Shown: piece by piece, positions 1 through 6,326 of the stretch
How the letters are laid out: each line of letters opens with the position of its first letter
Numbering within the stretch: position 1 is the first letter of the stretch
Assembly: GCA_018883305.1 (NCBI GenBank)
Contig: VEQI01000158.1
Location: 1-7,628 of the forward strand
From: Limnohabitans sp.
GTDB lineage: Bacteria > Pseudomonadota > Gammaproteobacteria > Burkholderiales > Burkholderiaceae_C
Length of the DNA: 7,628 nucleotides
Reading direction: 5' to 3'
Notes under the pieces: model-generated
The model's input: the letters and a program-made list of their open reading frames with translations, nothing else
Database searches by the model: none
What the model was told of the DNA's origin: nothing
Made by a program: the position numbers and the translations under genes

Positions 1-285
1 TTTGAACGACGTGCGCCCAATCTCGGTGACACGTGAGCCCACGCGCACCACGCCGGGATAAAACAACTCACGCTTGTAGTCGATCACCACGCGCACCACC
101 ACGAACATGCAGCGAGCGCGCAAAGTCTCCAGCCCCGGGTGCCCAAACACTTCCATGCGACCCGCCTCAAAGAACGAGGCCATCACGGCGTTGTTGATGT
201 GGCCTTGCTGATCTGTGTCGGCATTTCGAAGTTTCTCTTCGCACCAGAACGGATAGTCTGACGCGGTCAGGGTGTTGGTGTTCAT
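1..285 (-). CDS. Acyl-CoA thioesterase, hotdog fold (4HBT-like), C-terminus cut by window edge
   Basis: Only the first 95 residues are present; the frame stays open to base 1. The N-terminal part reads like the 4-hydroxybenzoyl-CoA thioesterase/YbgC-type hotdog family: residues 21-43 contain NADTDQQGHINNAVMASFFE and then AGR, matching the family signature (R/NxxDTDxxGHxNNxxYxxxFExxR) with the likely catalytic Asp at 25. Such enzymes hydrolyse acyl-CoA thioesters in the cytoplasm. The start is the ATG at 285-283. It overlaps the TGA of the upstream acyl-CoA synthetase as ATGA and has GGGAG seven bases upstream inside that gene, so translation is probably coupled. The pairing with a CoA ligase suggests a shared acyl group. 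The substrate cannot be read from the fragment, and a non-enzymatic hotdog role is not excluded. Confidence 0.85.
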   Translation of the reverse strand, partial: MNTNTLTASDYPFWCEEKLRNADTDQQGHINNAVMASFFEAGRMEVFGHPGLETLRARCMFVVVRVVIDYKRELFYPGVVRVGSRVTEIGRTSFK

Positions 286-1820
286 GCAGTCACTCCCATC
301 AGTTCGCGCGCCCATTCACGAAGCACGCGTTTTTGAATTTTGCCGCCGTTGGGGCCGTTGACGATGGGGAATTCATCCACCACCACCACCCGGTGCGGCA
401 CCTTGTAATTGGCTAACCTGGCCTTGCAGTGCGCCTGAAGTGCGGCCTCGCCTGGATCGGTGCTGTGCAGGGTGATGTAGGCCACCGCCACATCGCCCTG
501 GCCTGGCAGTTTCACGCCCACCACTTGTGCACCACTGACGGCGGGGTGGCGCATGAGTTCGTTCTCAATTTCGCTGGGGTTGACCAGGTAACCACGCAGG
601 CGCAGACTGTCGCCCATGCGGGCCAGGTAGGTGAACCCCGGACCTTGTTGCGTGGCCAGGTCACCCGTACGGAACCAACCGTCCGGCGTGAAGGCCTTGG
701 CCGTCGCTTCCGGATTGTTGAGGTAACACGCCAACATGTTAGGGCCACGCACTTGCAATTCGCCAGGCTCGTTGTCGGGCAGCACACGTCCATCTTCCGG
801 GTCTGCCACACGTATCTGAATCTGAGGGTCCAGTGGCAAGCCGCCGGCCAGGCCGCGTTGCGCCACGGGTGCTTGCCAGTCATGCAAGGACATCAGGGCA
901 TACAACTCGGAGGAACCATAGGTGCCGGAGCAGGCAATGCCCAAGGCATGACCACGTTCCGTCACCGCCGCAGATAAACCAACAAAGTCGGCCTGGATGA
1001 TGTGACGCATGGAGCGCCAGTCAATACCAGGCTCGTCCAGCATGGGCACGAACATGGCGTCTGATCCCACCGCATGGGTGATGCGATGGGCGGGGACCAG
1101 ACGAGCCGCCTCGGGGGCGTCAAACACAGGTTGCAGTACACAGGCAGCGCCACCGGCCAGGGTGCTCAACACCACCATGAAGCCGAACACGCCGTAAAAA
1201 GGCAGGGCACACAACATGGCGTCTGTGGGGCGCAAGCCAAATGCGCGCGCCACATGCCAGGCGTGACGAGCGATGCTGTGATGACCGTGTGCAGCCAGCT
1301 TGGGAAAACCAGTGGTGCCTGACGTGCTGAAGCAGCACAGCAAATCGTCCCCTTGCCCTTCGCGTGGCAACGGCGTCTGTGTGTCCGGCAGCGGAAATAC
1401 GCTTGACGGGTCTTCGATGACCAGTTGCTGTTGCAGGGTGGGGACTTGCGTTTGCAGTTCCACCGCCTGAGCGGCGTAGTCCTGATCCAGAAACCGGTGA
1501 GGAACCACCAGCATTCGTGCGCGTGAGACTTCCAGCAGGTGTCGCACCTCGGCCAGCTTGTAGCGGGTGCTGATGGGCACCACCAGCACGCCCAGCTCAG
1601 CGCAGGCAAACAGCATTTGCAGCCAGGCCGCGCCATTGGGCAGCCACAGGGCCAGGGTGTCGCCGCGTCGAAGGCCCAGCGCGTGCAGGTGATGTGCGGC
1701 GCGCTGGGCGGCTTGTCGCAAGTCCCTACGGTTCAGGCGCCTAGCACCTTCGATCAGGGCAGGGGCCTCGTCGTGACCGTCCAACAGGTCCAGCAGACGC
1801 AATCCAGGCTTGAAATCCAT
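282..1820 (-). CDS. AMP-dependent acyl-CoA synthetase (ANL superfamily)
   Basis: A complete 512-aa adenylate-forming enzyme that should activate a carboxylic acid to acyl-AMP and then acyl-CoA in the cytosol. Visible motifs in order: P-loop-like STSGTTGFPK (165-174), GTYGSSE (299-305), GWFRTGDLA (381-389, ATP-ribose Asp 387), the hinge region RMGDSLRLRG (401-410), and the C-terminal NGGKIQK with the probable catalytic Lys 494. Length and motif order are normal for the family. I chose the ATG at 1820-1818 because GAAGGG lies eight bases before it; the frame could also open at a TTG six bases earlier, but that would be only two bases from the same Shine-Dalgarno. It overlaps the thioesterase start by four bases. 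The acid substrate is not evident: medium-chain, aromatic and other carboxylates are all possible. A terminator-like hairpin lies just upstream. Confidence 0.93.
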   Translation of the reverse strand: MDFKPGLRLLDLLDGHDEAPALIEGARRLNRRDLRQAAQRAAHHLHALGLRRGDTLALWLPNGAAWLQMLFACAELGVLVVPISTRYKLAEVRHLLEVSRARMLVVPHRFLDQDYAAQAVELQTQVPTLQQQLVIEDPSSVFPLPDTQTPLPREGQGDDLLCCFSTSGTTGFPKLAAHGHHSIARHAWHVARAFGLRPTDAMLCALPFYGVFGFMVVLSTLAGGAACVLQPVFDAPEAARLVPAHRITHAVGSDAMFVPMLDEPGIDWRSMRHIIQADFVGLSAAVTERGHALGIACSGTYGSSELYALMSLHDWQAPVAQRGLAGGLPLDPQIQIRVADPEDGRVLPDNEPGELQVRGPNMLACYLNNPEATAKAFTPDGWFRTGDLATQQGPGFTYLARMGDSLRLRGYLVNPSEIENELMRHPAVSGAQVVGVKLPGQGDVAVAYITLHSTDPGEAALQAHCKARLANYKVPHRVVVVDEFPIVNGPNGGKIQKRVLREWARELMGVTA

Positions 1821-1846
1821 GGGCAATACCCTTCACCAACAAAGAA

Positions 1847-1878
1847 GCCCGATTATGCGAGGGCACGCATCATCGGGC
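1847..1878 (-). terminator. Terminator-like hairpin between the GGT-family gene and the acyl-CoA synthetase
   Basis: GCCCGAT (1847-1853) pairs with ATCGGGC (1872-1878), and inside it ATGCG (1855-1859) pairs with CGCAT (1866-1870). This gives a 12-bp stem with one T/C mismatch and a 6-base loop. Read on the minus strand it is followed at once by TTCTTTGTT, a modest U-rich tail, so it fits an intrinsic terminator for the GGT-family gene. It ends only 26 bases before the next start codon, so it may instead act as a partial terminator or attenuator. Confidence 0.7.
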
Positions 1879-1886
1879 TGTCTCTT

Positions 1887-1902
1887 GCACGGCAAGCCGT
1901 GC
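1887..1902. repeat. Perfect short inverted repeat downstream of the GGT-family gene
   Basis: GCACGGCAAGCCGTGC is a perfect inverted repeat of 7-base arms around AA. It lies between the stop of the GGT-family gene and the larger hairpin at 1847-1878. There is no T-run on either side. It could be an RNA hairpin that protects the 3' end, or a protein-binding site; nothing decides between these. Confidence 0.4.
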
Positions 1903-1918
1903 CGGCGAGCGGGCGTGG

Positions 1919-3517
1919 TCAGAAGCCCATCGGATAACCATCTTTGCGATGATCAGAGGCGGCCAAATAGCCGTGATCCATCACGTGGGCCAACTGCGCA
2001 GAGCCGAACTCCAGGTCCATGCGCTGGCACACCTTGACTGTGTGACCGCGCTGCTGCAGCCCCTGAATGGTTTCAGTCGGGCAGTTGTGTTCCACCGCCA
2101 CGCCCACGTTGTCGTCCATCACGCGCCAGCGAGGTGCGTCGCTCAGCGCTTGCGGGTTTTGCCCAAAATCTGCCAGGCGGCTGGTGACCTGTAAATGACC
2201 TTGGGCCTGCATGGAGCCACCCATCAGGCCAAAGCTCATCAGCGGCTTGCCGGCACGGGTGATGAAGCCGGGGATGATGGTGTGGAACGGACGCTTGCCC
2301 GGCGCCACCTGGTTGGGATGACCCGGCTTGAGGTTGAAACCGGCACCGCGGTTTTGCAGGGCGATGCCGGTGTTGGGTACCACCACGCCAGAGCCAAAGC
2401 CCTTGTAGTTGGACTGGATGAATGAAATCATCATCCCGTTTTCATCGGCGGCGGTGAGGTACACCGTGCCCCCGCTGTGGGGCTGACCGGCTGTGGGCGT
2501 GCTGGCCCGTTGCGGATCGATCAGCTTGGCGCGTGAGGCCAGGTAGGCGCGATCCAGCAGGTCATCCGCTGAGACATGACCCATGTGCGCAGGGTCTGCC
2601 ACATAGGCGGCCATGTCGCAGAAAGCCAGTTTCATGGCTTCAATTTGCAGGTGCATGGTCAGTGCGGTGTCGCAACCACTGCCGGCAATGTCGAAATGCT
2701 CCAGCATGCCCAGCGCCATCAGGGCGCCAATGCCTTGGCCATTGGGGCCAATCTCATGCAGCTTCACGTCCCGGTATTGCATGGCAATGGGATCGACCCA
2801 GTCCGCCTGATGCGCGGCCAGGTCTTTTCCCGTCATGGCGCCACCGGTGTTGCGGGCATGCTGCGCAATGGCGGCGGCCAGTTGACCGTGATAGAAATCA
2901 TCGCCCTTGCTGGCGGCAATGCGCTCCAGCGTGGCGGCCTGTCCGGGGCAGACAAAGCGCTCGCCCACGGCCGGTGCGCGGCCATGGGGCGCAAAGGCCT
3001 CACGGTAGCCCGGCTGGGGCAGCAGTTCGTTGACCTGGGCCGACCATTGGCGCTGCACCGTGGGTGAGACCATGTAACCATCACGCGCGTAACGCAGCGC
3101 GGGCTCGAACAAATCGCCAAAGGGCAGCTTGCCGTAGCGGTCCGACAACGCCCGCCAGGCCGACACGGCGCCCGGCACGGTCACGGTGTCCCAGCCCCGG
3201 TTGGGCATGCTGCTGTGCTTGGCAAAGTAATCAGGTGTCCAGGCCTGCGGCGCGCGACCGCTGGCATTCAAGCCTTGCAGTTGTTTGCCGTCCCACAAAA
3301 TGGCAAACGCGTCCGAGCCGATGCCGTTCATGCAAGGCTCCACCACCGTGAGCGTGATGGCGGTGGCCAGGGCCGCATCCACTGCATTGCCGCCACGGGC
3401 GAACATCTGCAGCCCGGCAGCCGAGGCCAGGGGTTGGGAGGTACTGACCACATTGCGGGCCAGCAGGGGCATGCGCTGAGAGGGGTAGGGGAAATCCCAA
3501 AAGTTGGAGGTGTTCAT
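1919..3517 (-). CDS. Gamma-glutamyltransferase-family Ntn-hydrolase (probably cytoplasmic, not a classical GGT)
   Basis: A 532-aa proenzyme of the GGT family (self-cleaving N-terminal nucleophile hydrolases). Visible blocks: RGGNAVDAALATA (41-53), SGGTVYLTAADENG (348-361) with the likely autocleavage and catalytic Thr 351, FIQSNYKGFGSG (366-377), LQNRGAGF (387-394) and FGLMGGSMQAQGH (429-441). Classical GGTs carry an Arg in a D/N-x-R-E-x-AP segment that binds the gamma-glutamyl carboxylate; here the segment reads LNASGRAP (83-90), so that Arg is shifted or absent. The N-terminus has no signal peptide, unlike periplasmic GGTs. Both points favour a GGT-like amidohydrolase (compare HpxW-type or YwrD-type members) of unknown substrate. 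The ATG at 3517 is chosen because the homologous part starts just after it; the frame is open further upstream to 3703 but that part looks non-coding. No good Shine-Dalgarno is present. Confidence 0.9.
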   Translation of the reverse strand: MNTSNFWDFPYPSQRMPLLARNVVSTSQPLASAAGLQMFARGGNAVDAALATAITLTVVEPCMNGIGSDAFAILWDGKQLQGLNASGRAPQAWTPDYFAKHSSMPNRGWDTVTVPGAVSAWRALSDRYGKLPFGDLFEPALRYARDGYMVSPTVQRQWSAQVNELLPQPGYREAFAPHGRAPAVGERFVCPGQAATLERIAASKGDDFYHGQLAAAIAQHARNTGGAMTGKDLAAHQADWVDPIAMQYRDVKLHEIGPNGQGIGALMALGMLEHFDIAGSGCDTALTMHLQIEAMKLAFCDMAAYVADPAHMGHVSADDLLDRAYLASRAKLIDPQRASTPTAGQPHSGGTVYLTAADENGMMISFIQSNYKGFGSGVVVPNTGIALQNRGAGFNLKPGHPNQVAPGKRPFHTIIPGFITRAGKPLMSFGLMGGSMQAQGHLQVTSRLADFGQNPQALSDAPRWRVMDDNVGVAVEHNCPTETIQGLQQRGHTVKVCQRMDLEFGSAQLAHVMDHGYLAASDHRKDGYPMGF

Positions 3518-3524
3518 GGGGCGC

Positions 3525-3530
3525 AGTCTA
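3525..3530 (-). promoter_or_regulatory. Candidate -10 box for a leaderless GGT-family transcript
   Basis: TAGACT (TANNNT type) ends seven bases before the ATG of the GGT-family gene. There is no Shine-Dalgarno at normal spacing; the nearest GAGG is 17 bases away. A start of transcription at or beside the ATG would give a leaderless mRNA. The -35 region is poor, so this is only a candidate. Confidence 0.3.
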
Positions 3531-3612
3531 ACCGCCTCTGACGCTGGGTGTGTGTCGTTTGAGACAGGCGGAGGCCGGAACGCGCGGGCAGACCAGACGG
3601 ACTGTCTTGCCA

Positions 3613-3618
3613 TACAAT
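3613..3618 (+). promoter_or_regulatory. Candidate -10 box of the riboswitch-controlled operon
   Basis: TACAAT matches the sigma-70 -10 consensus TATAAT at five of six positions. Seven bases downstream of it is about 3625, exactly where the TPP aptamer begins, so the expected transcript starts right at the riboswitch. No convincing TTGACA-like -35 box is seen 16-18 bases upstream (the region reads CAGACCAG), so an activator or a weak promoter is possible. Confidence 0.55.
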
Positions 3619-3625
3619 GGTTCTC

Positions 3626-3720
3626 GCTCCGGGGTGTGATGCCGCCTGACCAGGCGGACAGCTGAGATGGTCTAACCGAACCCGCGAACTTGAATCGGAT
3701 CATGCCGACGTAAGGAGAGC
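3626..3720 (+). promoter_or_regulatory. TPP (thiamin pyrophosphate, THI-box) riboswitch aptamer
   Basis: The conserved THI-box elements appear in order. P1 is CTCC (3627-3630) with GGAG (3714-3717). P2 is GGGT (3632-3635) with ACCC (3680-3683). P3 is the hairpin CCGCCTG/CAGGCGG (3642-3657). The pyrimidine-binding motif CTGAGA is at 3662-3667. GAACTTGAATC (3686-3696) matches the canonical GAACCTGATC region. P5 is TCGG/CCGA around ATCATG (3695-3708), giving GGATCATGCC for canonical GGATAATGCC. CGTAAGGA (3709-3716) matches CGNAGGGA. About 12 bases between CTGAGA and ACCC form a small possible extra stem (GGT/ACC). TPP riboswitches normally switch off thiamin synthesis or uptake genes when TPP is abundant, so the downstream lux-like/ABC operon is probably part of the thiamin regulon. 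Confidence 0.93.
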
Positions 3721-3732
3721 TGCCAGGCCCAG

Positions 3733-3753
3733 GCCCGGTTCACTTTTCGGAGC
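3733..3753 (+). promoter_or_regulatory. Possible Shine-Dalgarno-sequestering hairpin (riboswitch expression platform)
   Basis: GCCCG (3733-3737) can pair with CGGAGC (3748-3753), leaving one bulged A and a 10-base loop. The 3' arm contains the GGAG used by the LuxE-like gene, nine bases before its TTG start. CCCGG (3734-3738) can alternatively pair with CCGGG (3629-3633), which belongs to P1/P2 of the aptamer. The two pairings exclude each other, which would give translation off with TPP and on without it. There is no T-run, so translational control is likelier than termination. The energies were not computed. Confidence 0.45.
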
Positions 3754-3761
3754 ACTGCTGT

Positions 3762-4871
3762 TTGCCCACCGACAAGGTTCCGAAAGGTCTGTACGTGATC
3801 CACGATCCCGCCGCTGACGTCCTGGCTTTCATGGCCCGGCCCGATGCCGACGAAGCCGCCTTCGATGCACTCGCCCTGCGCCTGTTCGCGCATCAGGTGG
3901 CGAACAACACCCCCTATCGTCGTTTTTGCCAGGAGCGGGGTCGACTGCCTCGCACCGTGCGCAGCTGGCGCGACATTCCCCCGGTGCCCATCCAGGCCTT
4001 CAAGGACGTGACACTGAGCTGTGTGCCCACCGAGCAATGTGAGCGGGTATTCATGACCAGTGGCACCACTCGAGGGGATATCCGCGGTCGGCACTACCAC
4101 CCCGCGCTGCAGGTCTATGACGACTCCATGCGCCGTGGATTCCAGCAATTTTTCATGCGTGAATACACGCGCCTGCCCATGCTGGTGCTGTTCCCCACGG
4201 AAACGATGATGCCCAACTCATCGCTCGCCCACTATCTGGCATTGGCGGTCACCACGTTTGGCAGCGAAGGCAGTGGCTATGGCATTGATGAGCAGGGCCT
4301 TCAACTGGCGCGGGTCATGGCGTGGCTGCAGAAGGCGCAATTGGCTGGCCAGCCTGTGGCCGTGCTGGGGGCTTCCTACAGCTGGGTGCATCTGATCGAC
4401 GCCTTGCAGGCGCGTGGCCTGAAGTTCACCTTGCCCGCGGGCAGTCGTTTGCTGGACACCGGCGGTTTCAAGGGACAGTCTCGTGACATTCCCATGCAGA
4501 CGTTCTACGCTCTGCTTCAAGACACGCTGGGCGTGCCCGCGCAGCAGTGCATCAACATGTACGGCATGACCGAGCTCAGCACGCAGTGGTATGACGCGGG
4601 CAATGCCGAGTTGCCGTCTATCAAGCGTGGCCCGCACTGGATCCGCTGGCGCCTGATCGACCCGGTGAGTGGCCTGGAGGTGCCGCCAGGGCAAGAGGGC
4701 ATCGTGGTGCATTGCGATTTGGCCAATTACAACGCGGTCACCACCATCCTGACCGAGGACGTGGGGGTGGCAGCAGAGGAGGGCTTTCAATTGCTGGGGC
4801 GTGCGCAGGGCTCGCAGGCCAAGGGCTGTTCCATCGCGGTCGATCAGTTTTTGCAGGCCAGTCGCGCATGA
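3762..4871 (+). CDS. LuxE-like acyl-protein synthetase (acid-activating subunit of a LuxC/LuxE-type reductase)
   Basis: A 369-aa protein of LuxE size (V. harveyi LuxE is about 378 aa). LuxE activates a carboxylic acid with ATP, transfers the acyl group to its own C-terminal Cys and hands it to LuxC. Visible here: the adenylation loop FMTSGTTRGDIRG (97-109), LDTGGFKGQSRDIP (231-244), NMYGMTEL (265-272), TEDVG (331-335), and GRAQGSQAKGCS (346-357) with Cys 356 near the C-terminus, where LuxE carries its acyl-Cys. It lacks the large C-terminal domain of CoA ligases. The start is the TTG at 3762, nine bases after GGAG; a GTG at 3795 with GAAAGG seven bases upstream is a real alternative. The ATG at 3831 is less likely because it would remove a segment (DVLAFM) resembling the LuxE N-terminus. 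The TGA overlaps the next ATG. No luxAB or luxD is nearby; a thiamin-related acid is the inferred substrate. Confidence 0.9.
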   Translation: MPTDKVPKGLYVIHDPAADVLAFMARPDADEAAFDALALRLFAHQVANNTPYRRFCQERGRLPRTVRSWRDIPPVPIQAFKDVTLSCVPTEQCERVFMTSGTTRGDIRGRHYHPALQVYDDSMRRGFQQFFMREYTRLPMLVLFPTETMMPNSSLAHYLALAVTTFGSEGSGYGIDEQGLQLARVMAWLQKAQLAGQPVAVLGASYSWVHLIDALQARGLKFTLPAGSRLLDTGGFKGQSRDIPMQTFYALLQDTLGVPAQQCINMYGMTELSTQWYDAGNAELPSIKRGPHWIRWRLIDPVSGLEVPPGQEGIVVHCDLANYNAVTTILTEDVGVAAEEGFQLLGRAQGSQAKGCSIAVDQFLQASRA

Positions 4872-6322
4872 GCACCCCTGTGTTGCGTGCGGGTTATTTG
4901 CCTGGACTTTCTCCGCAAGAAGTGCCCTGGGAGACCGTGTCACTTGGGACAGCGGAACAACCCCTGGCAGTGTCACTGCCACGCCTGTCGCCCGCGCAAT
5001 GGAACGTGTTGGCTGAGCGTGTGCGACAAGCTGCTCGCGAGCAACTCAAGGCGATGACGGTGTCAGAGATCATCGAGGCCATTGACCGTGCCGTGCAACG
5101 CTGGCTGGATCCGCAAGACCCCGTGCGTCAATGTGCAGATCGGTATCTGCCGCTGCTCACGGGTTGGGATCCCGAGATGTTGCGTCTGGGACTGAACGCC
5201 ACGCTCAAGACCTACCGGGCCTTGCAGCTTCACCGCTTTGTGGCGGAGGACTTCGACAACCCCAAACTGCTGGATGAATTTCAGCCTCGGCCGCAGGGAG
5301 GATGGGCGCGCGCCATGAGCCCCGACTTGCTGGTGCATGTGTGGGCGGGCAATGTGCCAGGCCTGCCCTTGTGGAGCATGATCTGCGGCCTGCTGGTGAA
5401 GGCCGGTGGCATGGGCAAGGTGGCCCGTGCTGAGCCTCTGATGGCGGGCTGGTTTGCGCAAACCCTGGCCGAGGTAGAGCCCCGTTTGGCGAACTGCCTG
5501 GCGGTGGCTTGGTGGCCAGGGGGCGACGCGACCACGGAGACCCAGGTGTTTGGTCTGGCGGACCATGTGTTGGCCTATGGGGGAGACGACACCCTGGCCG
5601 ATCTGCGAACGCGCGTGCCGGTGGGCACGCCCTTGCAATTGCATGGGCACAAGCTGAGTCTGGGCGTGGTGTCGGCACAGGCCTTGGGCGTACGCCAGGC
5701 ACAGCATACGGCACGTTTGGCCGCACTGGACGTGGTGCGGTTTGAACAAATGGGCTGTTACTCCCCGCAGGCGTTTTATGTGGAACGCGGCGGACAAGTC
5801 ACGCCGCGCGAGTGGTGCGATTTGCTGGCTGGGGAGCTCTCGGCCCTGCAGCACAAATACCCTCGACCCACGCTGGATCTGGCGCAATCCATGACCATGT
5901 CGTCGTGGGTGCAAGCACAAGCCTGGTCTGACGATGAACCCATGGAGGTGCTGGGCCATGAGCAAGATGCCTGGCGCGTGTTGTATGCCGAGCGCGCGCG
6001 TATCCTGTCGCCCAGTGCCTTGGCTCGTGGTGTGACCGTGATGGCGGTGGATGCGCTGGCGCAGGTGCCTGCATTGATTGCACCTCGCCGCTCCTGGTTG
6101 CAGACCTTGGGCGTGGCCGCGCCACCAGAACGCTTGCTGGGTCTGGCGACCATGCTGGGTGAGGTGGGGGTCACGAGGCTGTGTGCGCTGGGCAATATGA
6201 CGTCGCCCACAGCGGGCTGGCATCACGATGGCCGTTTCAGTCTGCTGGATTTGGTACGCATCGTTGAGTTGGAGCACTCGACGGAACAGCTGGGCGAAGG
6301 CTTCACAGCCTATCGGGACTGA
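4868..6322 (+). CDS. LuxC-like acyl-CoA/acyl-protein reductase
   Basis: A 484-aa member of the LuxC family (aldehyde-dehydrogenase-related). LuxC takes the acyl group from LuxE onto a Cys and reduces it with NADPH to the aldehyde. Family features: VHVWAGNVPGLPLWSMICGL (156-175) and the following VKAGGMGKVARAEP, the nucleotide-binding part; YGGDDTLADLR (237-247); LHGHKLSLGVV (258-268); and RFEQMGCYSPQ (291-301) with the probable acyl-accepting Cys 297, equivalent to the LuxC active-site Cys. Length agrees with LuxC (about 480 aa). The ATG at 4868 overlaps the LuxE-like stop as ATGA, so the two are likely made in step, as fits a complex. The frame is open further upstream to 4712 but that lies inside the luxE-like gene and looks like a shadow. 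Luminescence is unlikely because luciferase genes are absent from the window. Confidence 0.92.
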   Translation: MSTPVLRAGYLPGLSPQEVPWETVSLGTAEQPLAVSLPRLSPAQWNVLAERVRQAAREQLKAMTVSEIIEAIDRAVQRWLDPQDPVRQCADRYLPLLTGWDPEMLRLGLNATLKTYRALQLHRFVAEDFDNPKLLDEFQPRPQGGWARAMSPDLLVHVWAGNVPGLPLWSMICGLLVKAGGMGKVARAEPLMAGWFAQTLAEVEPRLANCLAVAWWPGGDATTETQVFGLADHVLAYGGDDTLADLRTRVPVGTPLQLHGHKLSLGVVSAQALGVRQAQHTARLAALDVVRFEQMGCYSPQAFYVERGGQVTPREWCDLLAGELSALQHKYPRPTLDLAQSMTMSSWVQAQAWSDDEPMEVLGHEQDAWRVLYAERARILSPSALARGVTVMAVDALAQVPALIAPRRSWLQTLGVAAPPERLLGLATMLGEVGVTRLCALGNMTSPTAGWHHDGRFSLLDLVRIVELEHSTEQLGEGFTAYRD

Positions 6323-6326
6323 ACGC

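Noticed and set aside
429..977. Plus-strand open frame inside the acyl-CoA synthetase region
   Set aside because: Antisense shadow of a gene with intact ANL motifs on the minus strand.
3642..3657. Palindrome CCGCCTGACCAGGCGG as a repressor operator or terminator
   Set aside because: It falls exactly where P3 of the TPP aptamer should be, just before CTGAGA, and has no T-run.
3526..3678. Direct repeat GTCTAACCG at 3526-3534 and 3670-3678 as paired binding sites
   Set aside because: One copy lies within the riboswitch, the other overlaps the GGT-gene start region; a 9-base match over this span can arise by chance and no further copies were seen.
3518..3703. N-terminal extension of the GGT-family protein up to 3703
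   Set aside because: The added residues are outside the family's homologous region, are neither a signal peptide nor a domain, and would run antisense across the riboswitch.
4712..4867. N-terminal extension of the LuxC-like protein
   Set aside because: It overlaps the conserved C-terminal end of the LuxE-like gene, and the ATGA junction at 4868 is the natural start.
3672..4982. Minus-strand open frames at 3672-4148 and 4218-4982
   Set aside because: They lie opposite the riboswitch and the LuxE-like gene, have low-complexity composition and no family resemblance.
3762..6322. A bioluminescence (lux) operon
   Set aside because: LuxE- and LuxC-like genes are present, but luxA, luxB and luxD are missing from their usual places, and a TPP riboswitch and ABC importer flank the pair instead.
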